DNA of 64,000 nucleotides from Microbacterium enclense (GTDB lineage Bacteria > Actinomycetota > Actinomycetes > Actinomycetales > Microbacteriaceae): the NCBI RefSeq assembly GCF_001456955.1, contig NZ_KQ758473.1, positions 141,785 to 205,784 on the forward strand, given 5' to 3'. Position 1 is the first letter of the stretch. Each line of letters opens with the position of its first letter. Below the pieces are notes generated by a model that was not told the DNA's origin, ran no database searches, and saw only the letters and a program-made list of their open reading frames with translations. Shown piece by piece: positions 1 through 9,435 of this stretch. The position numbers and the translations under genes were made by a program.

Positions 1-302
1 TGGGCCTCACGACCGCGATCGACATCCTGATCTTCATCCTGTTCACGCACCCCGTGATGCAGCTGCTCGCCCGCACGCGGTTCTTCGGCTCCGGTCATCC
101 GCTCTCGGGCATGGACCCCAACGCGCTCGGTGCGGTCTATCGCGGTCGTGCGCAGTTCCGTGCGCCGGTCGTCGACGCTCCGCGCGCCCAGCGCTCCCGC
201 GGGGAGGCGCAGCGTCGCCAGACCATCGCGGAACGCAAGCAGGCGGAGCTCGCCGCCGCCGGCCGCGGCGATAGCCGCTCCACGAAGGAGGGAGACAACT
301 GA
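1..302 (+). CDS. secD: Protein translocase subunit SecD, C-terminal fragment
   Basis: This is the 3' end of secD; the start lies outside the window, and the frame read here begins at base 3. The visible part has the last transmembrane segment (GLTTAIDILIFILFTHP), followed by a charged, Arg/Ala-rich cytoplasmic tail. SecD forms a membrane complex with SecF that uses the proton-motive force to help complete Sec-dependent export. The stop codon overlaps the start of secF in a TGATG arrangement, so the two are translationally coupled. Identification rests on this short segment plus the secF neighbour. Confidence 0.9.
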   Translation, partial: GLTTAIDILIFILFTHPVMQLLARTRFFGSGHPLSGMDPNALGAVYRGRAQFRAPVVDAPRAQRSRGEAQRRQTIAERKQAELAAAGRGDSRSTKEGDN

Positions 303-1288
303 TGCGCTCCATGTCGCAGCTCGGTAACGACCTCTACTCCGGGAAGACCTCGTTCCCGTTCGTGCAGCGTCGACGCCTGTGGTTCATCATCGCCGCGGTG
401 CTGGTCATCGGCGCGGCCCTCGTGCCGCTGTTCCGCCCCGTGCAGTTCTCCATCGAGTTCACCGGCGGTGCCCAGTTCACGGTCTCGAACCCGGCATCCC
501 TCGATCAGGCGCTCGCAACCGATGCCGTCGCGTCCGTGCTCCCGGGTGCCACCACGCGCGTCTCGACGATCAACGATCAGGCCGTGCGCGTGCAGACCGA
601 CCAGCTCGACAACGATGAGGCGCAGGCGGTGTCGGCCGCCCTGGCCACCGCTTACGACGTGCCGACGTCGGAGATCACGAACTCGTTCATCGGTCCGACC
701 TGGGGCAACGACGTCACCCGGCAGTCGTTGTGGGGTCTGTCGATCTTCCTCGCGTTGACGTTCCTCATCCTGGCGATCTACTTCCGCACGTGGAAGATGT
801 CGGTCGCGGCGATCATCGGTCTCGTCGACGTGCTCATCATCACCATCGGCGTGTATGCGGTGTTCGGATTCGAGATCTCGCCGGCGGCCGTCATCGGCTT
901 CCTCACGATCCTCTCCTACGCGCTTTACGACACCACCGTCGTCTTCGACAAGGTGCGTGAGAACACCCGAGAAGACGGCGAGATCTCCGGCCGCACGTTC
1001 GCGGAGTCGGTCAACCTCGCCGCCAACCAGACCCTGATCCGCTCGATCAACACCACCGTGGTCGCGATTCTGCCGGTGGGTGCGATTCTCTTCATCGGCG
1101 TGCCGCTCGGTGCGCGCACTCTGAGCGACATCTCGCTGTCGATCTTCGTCGGCACGATCGTCGCGGCCTACTCGACGCTGTTCGTCGCGGTCCCGATGTA
1201 CGCGCTCCTGCGCGAGAAGGAGCAGCCCGTCGCGCAACGTGATGCGCGCGTGCGCGCCGCGCGCGAGAAGGCGGGCGTCCCGGCCTGA
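302..1288 (+). CDS. secF: Protein translocase subunit SecF
   Basis: 328 aa, a normal length for SecF. It has an N-terminal transmembrane helix after residue 25, the periplasmic FTGG motif near residues 53-56, several further hydrophobic helices, and the signature VVFDKVREN near residue 213. SecF pairs with SecD to drive late steps of protein export across the cytoplasmic membrane. The ATG overlaps the secD stop by one base. The transcript appears to end at the strong hairpin just downstream (1309-1344), separating it from rel. Confidence 0.97.
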   Translation: MRSMSQLGNDLYSGKTSFPFVQRRRLWFIIAAVLVIGAALVPLFRPVQFSIEFTGGAQFTVSNPASLDQALATDAVASVLPGATTRVSTINDQAVRVQTDQLDNDEAQAVSAALATAYDVPTSEITNSFIGPTWGNDVTRQSLWGLSIFLALTFLILAIYFRTWKMSVAAIIGLVDVLIITIGVYAVFGFEISPAAVIGFLTILSYALYDTTVVFDKVRENTREDGEISGRTFAESVNLAANQTLIRSINTTVVAILPVGAILFIGVPLGARTLSDISLSIFVGTIVAAYSTLFVAVPMYALLREKEQPVAQRDARVRAAREKAGVPA

Positions 1289-1308
1289 CCGGACGCGTGG
1301 AGCGATCA

Positions 1309-1344
1309 CAGGTGGGGCCCCGGCGTGAGCCGGGGCCCCACCTG
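1309..1344 (+). terminator. Hairpin terminator after secF
   Basis: A perfect 16-bp inverted repeat (left arm 1309-1324, right arm 1329-1344) with loop GTGA. It is GC-rich and has no U-tract after it, as is common in actinobacteria. It lies between secF and the rel promoter. It is close to symmetric in use and could stop transcription from either side. Confidence 0.8.
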
Positions 1345-1352
1345 TCTAGGCA

Positions 1353-1358
1353 TAGACT
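1353..1358 (+). promoter_or_regulatory. Probable -10 box for rel (TAGACT)
   Basis: TAGACT fits the actinobacterial TANNNT -10 consensus and recurs upstream of several genes in this window. A purine-rich ribosome binding site (GGGGAGGG, 1375-1382) follows about 16 nt later, 6 nt before the ATG at 1389. No clear -35 box is visible. Confidence 0.5.
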
Positions 1359-1388
1359 TGATCGACTGGCCGTAGGGGAGGGTTGGAG

Positions 1389-3638
1389 ATGACCGAGACC
1401 GCTTCCGCCGCGCCGCCGCCGTCCTCGCTGCGCCGCCTCGTTCCGCGGATCTTCTCGCGTGCCGCGCGCCGCGACGACGTCGACAAGCTGCTGCGCACCG
1501 TCCGCACGCACCACCCCAAGGGCGACCTCGCCATCATCGAGCGCGCCTACGCCGTCGCCGACAAGGCGCACGACGGCCAGAAGCGTCAGAGCGGTGAGCC
1601 GTATATCACCCATCCGCTCGCCGTCGCCCAGATCCTCGCCGAGCTCGGTCTCGGCCCGAAGGCCATCGCCGCCGCGCTGCTGCATGACATGGTCGAAGAC
1701 ACCGGCTACCCGCTTGACGAGTTGGCCGCCGACTTCGGCGACGAAGTGGCCATGCTCGTCGATGGCGTCACCAAGCTCGACCGGGTCAAGTACGGTGACA
1801 GCGCCCAGGCCGAGACCGTACGGAAGATGATCGTGGCGATGTCGAAAGACATCCGCGTCCTGCTCATCAAACTCGCCGACCGTCTGCACAACGCCCGCAC
1901 ATGGGGGTTCGTCCCCCCGCACAAGGCGGCGAAGAAGGCCACCGAGACGCTCGAGATCTACGCCCCCCTCGCGCACCGCCTCGGCATCCAGGCCATCAAG
2001 AGCGAGCTCGAAGACCTGTCGTTCGCCGTGATGCATCCCAAGCTCTACGCCGAGATCGAGAGTCTGGTCAAGCAACGCACCCCCCAGCGCGAGCAGTACG
2101 TGCAGAACGTCATCGACGCCGTCGACGCCGATCTGCGCGAGCTCCGCGTCCGCGGCCGCGTCATGGGTCGGCCGAAGCAGCTGTATTCCGTTTATCAGAA
2201 GATGGTCGTCCGCGGCCGCGAGTTCGACGACATCTACGACCTCATCGGCATCCGCATCCTCGTCGGCACCGTGCGCGACTGCTATGCGGTGCTCGGTGCG
2301 ATCCATGCGCGCTGGACGCCGCTCCCCGGCCGTTTCAAGGACTACATCGCCACCCCGAAGTTCAACCTCTACCAGTCGCTGCACACCACGGTCATCGGCC
2401 CGGGCGGTCGCACGGTGGAGATCCAGATCCGCACGCACGAGATGCACCAGCAGGCCGAGTTCGGTGTGGCGGCGCACTGGAAGTACAAGGAGCGGATGGC
2501 GGGCGGAAAGGCGGATGCCAAGTCCGTCGACGCCGACATGGCGTGGATCGCCCACATCTCCGACTGGCAAGCCGAGACCGCCGACCCCGGGGAGTTCCTC
2601 GACTCCCTGCGTTTCGAGATCGGCGCCAAAGAGGTCTACGTGTTCACGCCGAAGGGGCGCGTCATCGGCCTTCCCACCGGTGCGACGCCGGTCGACTTCG
2701 CCTACGCCGTGCACACCGAGATCGGTCACCGCACGATGGGGGCCAAGGTCAACGGGCGTCTCGTTCCGCTGGAGTCGACGCTGCAGAGCGGCGACGTGGT
2801 CGAGGTCTTCACGTCGAAGAACCCCGACGCCGGGCCCAGTCAGGACTGGCTCGGCTTCGTCAAGAGCACGCGTGCGCGCAACAAGATCCGCGGCTGGTTC
2901 ACCAAGGAGCGCCGCGAAGAGGCGATCGAGCAGGGCAAGGACTCCATCGCCCGCGCTATGCGCCGGCAGAACCTGCCGCTGCAGCGGCTGATGAGCCAGG
3001 ACTCCTTCACCGAGGTCGCTCGACTCTTCCACTACGAGGATGTCTCGGCGCTGTACGCCGCGGTCGGCGAGGGACACGTCTCCACGCAGTCGGTGATCGA
3101 GAAGGTCACCGCTCTCGTCAGCGTCGAAGAGACCAACACCGGCCCGATCGACATTCCCGTCGGGCGCAGTCGTGCCCCGCGTGGCGGCGACTCCGGCGTG
3201 CTCGTGCGCGGGGCGCCCGACATCCTGGTGAAGCTCGCGAAGTGCTGCACGCCCGTGCCCGGTGACGAGATCGTCGGGTTCGTCACGCGCGGCAGCGGCG
3301 TCTCGGTCCACCGCGGCGACTGCACGAACGTCAAGGCGCTGAAAGAGGAGCCCGATCGTCTCATCGATGTCGAGTGGGCGCCGACCACCAAGAGCGTCTT
3401 CCTCGTGCAGATCCAGGTCGAGGCCCTCGATCGCTCGGGCCTGCTGAGCGACGTCACGCGGGTGCTCAGCGAGCACCACGTGAACATCCTGTCGGCGACC
3501 GTCTCGACGACGAACGACCGACTGGCGCTCAGCAAGTTCGTCTTCGAGATGGGCGACACCGTTCACCTCGACCGCGTGCTGAACGCCGTGCGCCGCATCG
3601 ACGCCGTCTACGACGTCTACCGCGTCACCTCTTCCTGA
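1389..3638 (+). CDS. rel: Bifunctional (p)ppGpp synthetase/hydrolase Rel
   Basis: About 749 aa, the usual length for the single long RSH protein of actinobacteria. Domains in order: HD hydrolase with LLHDMVEDT near residues 97-105; synthetase with [11 protein letters not shown] and YQSLHT near 315-334 and the VEIQIRT motif; TGS near 417-475; a zinc-finger-like CCTP region; and a C-terminal ACT domain from about 668. It makes and degrades the stringent-response alarmone. I chose the ATG at 1389 because GGGGAGGG lies 6 nt upstream; an in-frame TTG at 1383 would overlap that site. Confidence 0.97.
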   Translation: MTETASAAPPPSSLRRLVPRIFSRAARRDDVDKLLRTVRTHHPKGDLAIIERAYAVADKAHDGQKRQSGEPYITHPLAVAQILAELGLGPKAIAAALLHDMVEDTGYPLDELAADFGDEVAMLVDGVTKLDRVKYGDSAQAETVRKMIVAMSKDIRVLLIKLADRLHNARTWGFVPPHKAAKKATETLEIYAPLAHRLGIQAIKSELEDLSFAVMHPKLYAEIESLVKQRTPQREQYVQNVIDAVDADLRELRVRGRVMGRPKQLYSVYQKMVVRGREFDDIYDLIGIRILVGTVRDCYAVLGAIHARWTPLPGRFKDYIATPKFNLYQSLHTTVIGPGGRTVEIQIRTHEMHQQAEFGVAAHWKYKERMAGGKADAKSVDADMAWIAHISDWQAETADPGEFLDSLRFEIGAKEVYVFTPKGRVIGLPTGATPVDFAYAVHTEIGHRTMGAKVNGRLVPLESTLQSGDVVEVFTSKNPDAGPSQDWLGFVKSTRARNKIRGWFTKERREEAIEQGKDSIARAMRRQNLPLQRLMSQDSFTEVARLFHYEDVSALYAAVGEGHVSTQSVIEKVTALVSVEETNTGPIDIPVGRSRAPRGGDSGVLVRGAPDILVKLAKCCTPVPGDEIVGFVTRGSGVSVHRGDCTNVKALKEEPDRLIDVEWAPTTKSVFLVQIQVEALDRSGLLSDVTRVLSEHHVNILSATVSTTNDRLALSKFVFEMGDTVHLDRVLNAVRRIDAVYDVYRVTSS

Positions 3639-3665
3639 GGGGTCGTCGGGCGACGGGTCGTCAGC

Positions 3666-3691
3666 GCGGATGCTGCGGCTGCGGCATCCGC
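3666..3691. terminator. Bidirectional hairpin between rel and the convergent gene
   Basis: Perfect 8-bp stem GCGGATGC/GCATCCGC around a 10-nt loop. It sits between two genes that end toward each other, so it may serve both. The stem is built from the GGATGC/GCATCC motif that is over-represented across the window. Confidence 0.5.
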
Positions 3692-3772
3692 TCGTGCAGG
3701 ATTCGCGTGGACGGCGTGCATGACGGTCGGGTTCGCGCCGTTCCTGCTCGCACCGCTGGCCGGGGCCCCGCG

Positions 3773-4393
3773 TCACGCGGTGCGCGGGGCACGGCGGGCG
3801 TCGACGCGGGGCGTTCCCACGCTCGCGGCGCCGCGGCCGAGGCGACCGTCCGCCAGCAGAGCCGCCGTCGCGGAGAGGACCGCCCCGGCGCGCTTCGCGT
3901 GCGGGAACCGCGGATGCTGCGCGAGCCAGGCCTCAGCGGACCGCTTCGTCAGCGGATCCGCGGCCGCCCATGATCGTGCGAGTGCGAGGTCGCCCTCGTC
4001 GTCGGAGCGCGCCAGGTCGACCAGCGTCCGCGGGGGAGTGGTGAGGTGCACGCCCGCCATCGTGCAGACGTCACCCGCGTCGAGGCGTACGTCATGGTAG
4101 ACGGTACGGGCGTCCGAGCGCGCCCGAATGCGGGTCGCACCGGCTCGTTGGAGGTGGTGCGGTGAGGGCTCCTGCGCGAGAGCACCGTGGATCCAGGCGG
4201 CGCTGCACCGAACGGCGGCCCAGCGTTCCGCCAGGAGAGGTGCGAGACTGCGCGCTCGCATCCAGGGCGTCTCAGCCGCATCGGCGGGCATGAAGCCCTC
4301 GCCGAGCGGAACCAGGACGCCGTCGAGGCACGCGGCGGACAGCTCGGCGAGCGACAGTCGTTCGTCGGCGAAGAACAGGAAAGGCGACACCAT
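3773..4393 (-). CDS. Hypothetical protein, possibly AbiEi-like antitoxin family
   Basis: About 206 aa from the ATG at 4393, which is preceded by GGCGGG. The N-terminal half contains a segment (PLLAERWAAVRCSAAWIHG) that resembles the winged-helix/AbiEi-like proteins common in Microbacteriaceae, and the middle has a TPPRTLVDLAR motif frequent in those proteins. I infer the family from memory of these motifs only. No toxin gene is adjacent: neighbours are rel (convergent) and a DUF349 gene (same strand). An upstream in-frame ATG at 4525 is possible but would overlap the neighbour and lacks a ribosome binding site. Confidence 0.6.
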   Translation of the reverse strand: MVSPFLFFADERLSLAELSAACLDGVLVPLGEGFMPADAAETPWMRARSLAPLLAERWAAVRCSAAWIHGALAQEPSPHHLQRAGATRIRARSDARTVYHDVRLDAGDVCTMAGVHLTTPPRTLVDLARSDDEGDLALARSWAAADPLTKRSAEAWLAQHPRFPHAKRAGAVLSATAALLADGRLGRGAASVGTPRVDARRAPRTA

Positions 4394-4457
4394 CCCGCCA
4401 GTGTGACGGGGCGATGTCGCCCGTGACGCCGCGGCGTCGGACCTGTGGAGAACCCGG

Positions 4458-6158
4458 TCAGCCGCCGAGAGCGCGCAGCCAGGTGCGGCGCGCCTCGAGA
4501 GCCTCCTGAGCCTGCGCGGCGGCACGCTTGTCGCCGCGCGCCTCGGCGTCGGCGAGCTCGGCCTCGAGCTTGTCGATCGCGTCGGTCAGCTGGCGCGTCA
4601 TGTCGTTCGCGCGCGCCTTCTGCTCGGGGTCGTTGCGCTTCCAGTCGGCGTCTTCGCGCGTGCGCACGCTCTGCTCGATCTTGCGCAGCTCGTCATCGAG
4701 CGCCCGCTCCTTGTCGCGCGGGAAGATGCGACCGATCTCGTCCCACTGGCGCTGAATCGCGGTGAGCCTCTGACGAGCGGTCGCGAGGTTCTTCTCGTCG
4801 ACGATCGGAGCGGCCTCCTCGAGGAGCGCGCGCTTCTGCTCGATCTTCTCCTTCGACGCTTCGTTCTCGGCCGACTCGCGCTCGATCCGCGCCCCGTACA
4901 GGGCGTCGCCGGCGGCCTTGAACCGCGCCCAGAGCGCGTCGTCGACCTTGCGGCCGGCGCGTCCCGACGCCTTCCAGGCGTCGAGCAGATCGCGGTACGC
5001 CCCGATGCCGTCCTCGCCGCGCGGTGCGAGGGCCTCAGCGCGCTCGACGAGACGCGTCTTGGCCTCGCGAGCCGCCTTGTGGGTCTCATCCAGCGACGAG
5101 AAGAACTCGCGGCGGTGGCGGTCGACCGTCGCGCGTGCGTCGCGGAAGCGGCGCCACAGCTGCTGGGCGGTCGACTTCGACAGACGCGGGCCGTTCTGCT
5201 GGTGGGCCTGCCAGCGGTCGAACAGGGTCGACATATCAGCGGTCATCTGCTTCCACTGCACCGTCTGCGGGTCGCGGGCGGCGAGGGCCTCGGCCTCCTC
5301 GACGATCACCGTACGCTCGCGCACGGCTTCCTCGCTCGCCTGCTTGGCGGCGGCGGCCTCGCTCTCGCTGGCCTCCGCCAGCTCGGCGGTCAGGGCGTCG
5401 ACGCGGGCGATGAGCGCAGCGAGGTCGCCCACGGCGGCTGCACCGTCGAGTTTGCCGCGGAGGGCTTTCGCGGTCGAGCGCAGGTCGGATGCCGAGGCGC
5501 CGCCGCGGCGGTGACGGGTCTCGAGCAGCGTGACCTCGCCGGCCAGGTCGGAGAACTTGCGCTGGTAGTACGCGAGCGCCTCGGCGGGCGTGCCGTCGGG
5601 GTACTGTCCGACCTCGCGCCACTCGTCTCCCTCGCGAACCGACACGGTGCCGTCGTCATCGACGCGGCCCCAGGGCTGGGTCGTCGTCTTCGATGCCGTC
5701 GCGCCCGGGGGCGGTCCGGGCAGGCGCGGGCCGGGGCGGGCCGCCGGCTGCGCCGGGGCGGGCGCGTCGGTCTTCGCGTCGGTGTCGGGCTCGGCGTCGG
5801 CCGTGGTGTCCGACGTGGACTCCTCGTCCGCGAGAGACTCCGCGTGCGACGCTGCCTCGGCATCCTGAGCCGTCCCGGCGGCGGGTTCGGCCTCCACGGT
5901 CTCGGCCGGCGCGGCGGCGTCTTCGTCTGTTTCGATGCCGTCGGCGGCCGGAACGTCGACCTCGGCGTCGCCGGTGGGCTCGATGGCACCCGACTCGTCA
6001 TCGGAGGCCGCAGCGGCGTCGCCGTCGACCGGGGCATCGCCCTCGGCGCCGGCGGGGGAGCCGTCGGCCTCGACCTCGATCGTGGAAGGAGCGTCGACCT
6101 CGGCGTCGGTCGCGGCGTCGCGCGGGTCGGAGGTCTCGGGGGTGGGAGCGGAAGACAC
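4458..6158 (-). CDS. DUF349 domain-containing protein
   Basis: About 566 aa. The first ~170 residues are acidic and low-complexity (Asp, Glu, Ala, Pro), probably disordered. The rest is charged, helical and repetitive, with recurring W-x-x-F-x-x-A units (ALWARFKAAGDALYG, QLWRRFRDARATVD), as in DUF349 proteins. Function is unknown. I chose the GTG at 6158, which has GAGG 8 nt upstream; a GTG at 6167 would overlap that site. A TAGGCT -10 box on this strand lies at 6213-6208. Confidence 0.85.
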   Translation of the reverse strand: MSSAPTPETSDPRDAATDAEVDAPSTIEVEADGSPAGAEGDAPVDGDAAAASDDESGAIEPTGDAEVDVPAADGIETDEDAAAPAETVEAEPAAGTAQDAEAASHAESLADEESTSDTTADAEPDTDAKTDAPAPAQPAARPGPRLPGPPPGATASKTTTQPWGRVDDDGTVSVREGDEWREVGQYPDGTPAEALAYYQRKFSDLAGEVTLLETRHRRGGASASDLRSTAKALRGKLDGAAAVGDLAALIARVDALTAELAEASESEAAAAKQASEEAVRERTVIVEEAEALAARDPQTVQWKQMTADMSTLFDRWQAHQQNGPRLSKSTAQQLWRRFRDARATVDRHRREFFSSLDETHKAAREAKTRLVERAEALAPRGEDGIGAYRDLLDAWKASGRAGRKVDDALWARFKAAGDALYGARIERESAENEASKEKIEQKRALLEEAAPIVDEKNLATARQRLTAIQRQWDEIGRIFPRDKERALDDELRKIEQSVRTREDADWKRNDPEQKARANDMTRQLTDAIDKLEAELADAEARGDKRAAAQAQEALEARRTWLRALGG

Positions 6159-6207
6159 GGATAGCACCTCATCGCGGCAGAACCGCCTGGGGGAGAAGGA
6201 CCCTCCG

Positions 6208-6213
6208 AGCCTA
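6208..6213 (-). promoter_or_regulatory. Probable -10 box for the DUF349 gene (TAGGCT)
   Basis: Read on the minus strand this is TAGGCT, matching TANNNT. It lies in the gap between the upstream small membrane gene and the DUF349 start and would give a leader of about 45 nt. Confidence 0.4.
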
Positions 6214-6239
6214 GTACGACCGGCCCCGCCGGCACAGGA

Positions 6240-6554
6240 TCAGGGTGCCGTCGTCTCCGTGGCATCCGGAGCCGGAGTCGCCGGCGCGTCGGTCGCGGGG
6301 GTGCTCGGGGCGTCGGTGGCCGGGGCGGTGGGCGTCGTCGAGGGCGCGGGCTCGGGAGCGCCGGGCCCGGCGACGAAGTACGCGGTCTGCGCGCCGATCG
6401 CGCCCAGGATGACGGCGAGTCCGACCACGAGGGCGATCACGTTGTCGCGCGTGCGCCGGCGCCACTGCCGCTGGTGCAGCTCCACTCGAGCCGCGTAGGT
6501 GCGGGCGCGTTCCCGCTGCTCCCGCGTCTGCCGGTCTCTCCCGCGCGTCGCCAC
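6240..6554 (-). CDS. Small single-pass membrane protein with Ala/Pro/Thr-rich tail
   Basis: About 104 aa from the GTG at 6554, chosen because GGAGG lies 5 nt upstream. The basic N-terminus (Arg and Gln rich) is cytoplasmic by the positive-inside rule. One helix follows ([20 protein letters not shown], about residues 40-60). A low-complexity extracellular tail of repeated PATDAP/PSTPATDAP units ends the protein. Family not recognised. It is divergent from rarA and upstream of the DUF349 gene on the same strand. Confidence 0.7.
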   Translation of the reverse strand: MATRGRDRQTREQRERARTYAARVELHQRQWRRRTRDNVIALVVGLAVILGAIGAQTAYFVAGPGAPEPAPSTTPTAPATDAPSTPATDAPATPAPDATETTAP

Positions 6555-6585
6555 ATCGACCTCCTCCGCCCGTCCGGGCGACTCG

Positions 6586-6591
6586 ATCCTA
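6586..6591 (-). promoter_or_regulatory. Probable -10 box for the small membrane gene (TAGGAT)
   Basis: TAGGAT on the minus strand, about 32 nt before the GTG at 6554, with GGAGGAGG in the intervening leader. No clear -35 box. Confidence 0.35.
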
Positions 6592-6658
6592 CAAAGCCCG
6601 CCCCGACCGTCCATGTCCGCGACCCCTGGCGGACCGGCGCGATGTCGGAGGCCCCGGA

Positions 6659-6664
6659 TAGCCT
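6659..6664 (+). promoter_or_regulatory. -10 box (TAGCCT) 6 nt before the rarA start
   Basis: TAGCCT is followed by six bases and then the GTG of rarA. Transcription would begin at or next to the start codon, so the mRNA is predicted to be leaderless. One of seven such arrangements in the window. Confidence 0.45.
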
Positions 6665-6670
6665 GGAGCG

Positions 6671-8086
6671 GTGACCGCTTCCTCCGCGCTCTTCCAGGGC
6701 CAGACGCCGCTCGCCGTGCGCATGCGTCCCGTGAGCCTCGACGAGGTGGCAGGCCAGGGTCACCTGCTGCGCCCGGGCTCTCCGCTGGTCACACTCGCCA
6801 CGACCGACTCCTCGTCATCCGGATCCGCCGTCTCGGTCATCCTGTGGGGCCCGCCCGGCACGGGCAAGACGACCCTGGCCCAGGCGATCGCCCGTTCGTC
6901 GGGCAGACGGTTCGTGGAGCTGTCGGCGATCACCGCGGGTGTCAAAGACGTGCGGGAGGTCATGCAAGAGGCGCTGACGCAGCGCGATCTCTACGGGCAG
7001 TCGACGATCCTGTTCCTCGACGAGATCCACCGCTTCACGAAGGCCCAGCAAGACGCGCTGCTGCCCGGCGTCGAGAACGGATGGGTCGTCCTCATCGCGG
7101 CCACCACCGAGAACCCGTCGTTCTCGGTCATCTCACCCCTGCTCTCGCGGTCGCTGCTGCTCACCCTGCGGCCCCTCGGCGACGACGACCTCGGCGCTCT
7201 CGTCGATCGCGCCGTGACCGACCCGCGGGGTCTCGCCGGTCGCGTCGTGCTCGACGACGACGCACGCGCCGCCCTCGTGCGCCTGGCATCCGGCGACGCT
7301 CGTCGCGCGCTCACCGCCCTCGAGGCGGCGGCCTCGGTCGCGGGCGACGACGCGGGTGGTCCGACGCCGGGCGCCGATGACGAAGACGGCGAAGACGAAG
7401 ACGACGACGAGCAGGATCCGGGGCCGTTCACCGGCGAGGGCACGGAGCTGCCGGTGATCACCGCCGACCACATCGCTCAGGCCGTCGACCGCGCGCTGCT
7501 GCGCTACGACCGCCAGGGCGATGAGCACTACGACGTCATCAGCGCGTTCATCAAGTCGGTGCGGGGGTCCGATCCGGATGCCGCGATCCACTACCTCGCG
7601 CGCATGATCGAGGCCGGCGAAGACCCGCGTTTCATCGCGCGGCGGCTCGTGATCTCCGCCGCCGAGGACATCGGCATGGCCGACCCCCACGCGTTGCAGA
7701 TCGCCGTGGCCGCCGCCGACGCCGTCGCCTTCATCGGCATGCCGGAGGGGCGCATCCCCCTGGCCGAGGCGACCGTCTACCTCGCCACCACCGCCAAGTC
7801 GAACGCCGCCTACAACGCCATCAACGCCGCCATCGCCGACGTACGCGCGGGCGGCTTCGGGCGCGTGCCGATGCACCTGCGCGACGCGCACTACCCCGGA
7901 GCCAAACGGCTCGGCCACGGCAAGGGGTACAAGTACGCGCACGACAGCGAGATCGGCATCGTCACGCAGCAGTACCTGCCCGACGAGCTGCGCGGACGCC
8001 GCTACTACGAACCCACGAACCACGGCGCCGAGCGCGACGTCTCGGCGCGGCTGGAGAAGATCCGCCGCATCCTCGACGGGAAGTGA
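6671..8086 (+). CDS. rarA: Replication-associated recombination protein RarA (MgsA family AAA+ ATPase)
   Basis: 471 aa. It has Walker [10 protein letters not shown] (about residues 60-68), Walker [10 protein letters not shown] (about 112-120), sensor TTENPSFSV, and the C-terminal MgsA region with [11 protein letters not shown] and the conserved AINAAIADV and [16 protein letters not shown] segments. RarA acts at stalled replication forks. An acidic Asp/Glu-rich insert at about residues 235-250 is not part of the core fold and is probably a flexible loop. It starts with GTG, with a -10 box six bases upstream. Confidence 0.95.
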   Translation: MTASSALFQGQTPLAVRMRPVSLDEVAGQGHLLRPGSPLVTLATTDSSSSGSAVSVILWGPPGTGKTTLAQAIARSSGRRFVELSAITAGVKDVREVMQEALTQRDLYGQSTILFLDEIHRFTKAQQDALLPGVENGWVVLIAATTENPSFSVISPLLSRSLLLTLRPLGDDDLGALVDRAVTDPRGLAGRVVLDDDARAALVRLASGDARRALTALEAAASVAGDDAGGPTPGADDEDGEDEDDDEQDPGPFTGEGTELPVITADHIAQAVDRALLRYDRQGDEHYDVISAFIKSVRGSDPDAAIHYLARMIEAGEDPRFIARRLVISAAEDIGMADPHALQIAVAAADAVAFIGMPEGRIPLAEATVYLATTAKSNAAYNAINAAIADVRAGGFGRVPMHLRDAHYPGAKRLGHGKGYKYAHDSEIGIVTQQYLPDELRGRRYYEPTNHGAERDVSARLEKIRRILDGK

Positions 8087-8115
8087 CGCCCTCGGCTGGT
8101 TCTCGGCGCCCTCTG

Positions 8116-8121
8116 CTAGCA
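8116..8121 (+). promoter_or_regulatory. Probable -10 box for rpsD (TAGCAT)
   Basis: TAGCAT lies about 150 nt before the rpsD start, giving an unusually long leader for this window. S4 autoregulates its own operon in some bacteria by binding leader RNA, so this leader could carry a regulatory structure. I did not identify a known S4-leader motif. Confidence 0.4.
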
Positions 8122-8271
8122 TGAATCGGCTCGAAACAGGGTTTTCGGGCATCCCCTCCTTCCAGTGATCACCTTCCGGTGCGCCCCGGCGTGCGCCCCG
8201 GACCGGGCGGAAGGGGGCGATACGCCCGCGAGCCGCGAAAGGCGCGGCCGCGTCATCGGAAGGAGAACTTC

Positions 8272-8901
8272 GTGACCACGAAGTCTCAGGACCGCCGCAA
8301 GGTGCGTCTGTCGCGCGCCCTCGGCGTCGCGCTCACCCCCAAGGCCGCCCGCTACCTCGAGAAGCGTCCCTACGCTCCCGGCGAGCACGGCCGCACCAAG
8401 CGCAAGGCCGACAGCGACTACGCCGTGCGTCTGCGCGAGAAGCAGCGTCTGCGTGAGCAGTACGGCATCCGCGAGAAGCAGCTGCGCATCGCGTTCAACG
8501 AGGCCCGCCGCACCGACGGCCTGACCGGTGAGAACCTGGTCGAGCTGCTCGAGATGCGTCTCGACGCCCTCGTCGTGCGTTCGGGCTTCGCCCGCACTAC
8601 CGCGCAGGCTCGCCAGCTCGTCGTGCACCGCCACATCCTGGTCGACGGCCAGCTCGTGGACCGCCCGTCGTTCCGTGTGAAGCCGGGTCAGCAGATCCAC
8701 GTCAAGCCCAAGAGCGAGGGCCTCGAGCCCTTCCAGGTCGCCGCCGCCGGCGGGCACGCCGAGGTGCTGCCCCCCGTTCCGGGCTACCTCGAGGTCGACC
8801 TGTCGACGCTCCAGGCGAAGCTCGTGCGTCGTCCCAAGCGCGCCGAGGTGCCCGTCACGTGTGACGTGCAGCTCGTCGTCGAGTACTACGCCGCCCGCTG
8901 A
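8272..8901 (+). CDS. rpsD: 30S ribosomal protein S4
   Basis: 209 aa, full length. N-terminal ribosomal S4 region followed by the S4 RNA-binding domain starting near residue 94 (MRLDALVVRSGFARTTAQAR). S4 nucleates assembly of the 30S body by binding 16S rRNA. GTG start with GGAAGGAG upstream. It stands alone between rarA and the alaS cluster, as in other Microbacteriaceae, rather than in the alpha operon. No zinc-binding cysteines are present. Confidence 0.98.
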   Translation: MTTKSQDRRKVRLSRALGVALTPKAARYLEKRPYAPGEHGRTKRKADSDYAVRLREKQRLREQYGIREKQLRIAFNEARRTDGLTGENLVELLEMRLDALVVRSGFARTTAQARQLVVHRHILVDGQLVDRPSFRVKPGQQIHVKPKSEGLEPFQVAAAGGHAEVLPPVPGYLEVDLSTLQAKLVRRPKRAEVPVTCDVQLVVEYYAAR

Positions 8902-8915
8902 TCCCAGCGAGCACA

Positions 8916-8947
8916 CGAAGGGCGTCGGGTTCTCCCGGCGCCCTTCG
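8916..8947 (+). terminator. Hairpin terminator after rpsD
   Basis: 14-bp stem with one mismatch (left arm begins CGAAGGGCG, right arm ends CGCCCTTCG) around a TTCT loop, 15 nt after the rpsD stop. Followed by TCGTTG rather than a strong U-run. Confidence 0.75.
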
Positions 8948-9004
8948 TCGTTGAGGGTGCAGCCGCGGTGCCGGCCCGGACGGCCCGTACCGGTGCGGGG
9001 TCGG

Positions 9005-9203
9005 CACGACTCCGGCGTGAGCCTCGCACGGTCCCCGGCGCCGCCGCATCCGACACGACTCCGGCATAGACGCGCGCGGGGTCCTCGCCCGGAGGCCGCT
9101 GCCGGTCGCGTCGCCCGCCCCGCCCGGGTCCGACACGACTCCGGCAGGAATGGCGCACGAACCCCGCCCCATCGGCGTATGCGGACACAACGCAGGAGTT
9201 GTG
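9005..9203. repeat. Dispersed CACGACTCCGGC repeats in the rpsD-alaS gap
   Basis: The 12-mer CACGACTCCGGC occurs at 9005-9016, 9054-9065 and 9134-9145. A two-mismatch inverted copy (GCAGGAGTTGTG) lies at 9192-9203. The second and third copies also share the preceding CCGA. Spacing is irregular (49, 80 and 58 nt), so this is not a CRISPR-like array. No gene is convincing in 8902-9435; the rest of that gap is unremarkable GC-rich sequence. Confidence 0.6.
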
Positions 9204-9435
9204 CACACGACGACCCGTCCCCGGCCCGGAGGAGGGCGTGACAGCCCGTGTCGTCCTGCGTTCTGCACGCGGCGACGGCACGCCGGGGCCGGCACCTCAG
9301 CGCAGCCTGGCGCGGGGTGGGGTGCCCGCAAGCCGGGGCGACAGGGCATCCATCGATGCCGCTTGCGCGGCGCACAGGGGCCGTCGCCTACGATGAGGGA
9401 TGCCGCGAATGCGGCGTCTCATCGAGGAAGAAGTG

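Noticed and set aside
9005..9203. Possible CRISPR array
   Set aside because: Repeats are only 12 nt, spacing is irregular, one copy is inverted, and no cas gene is near.
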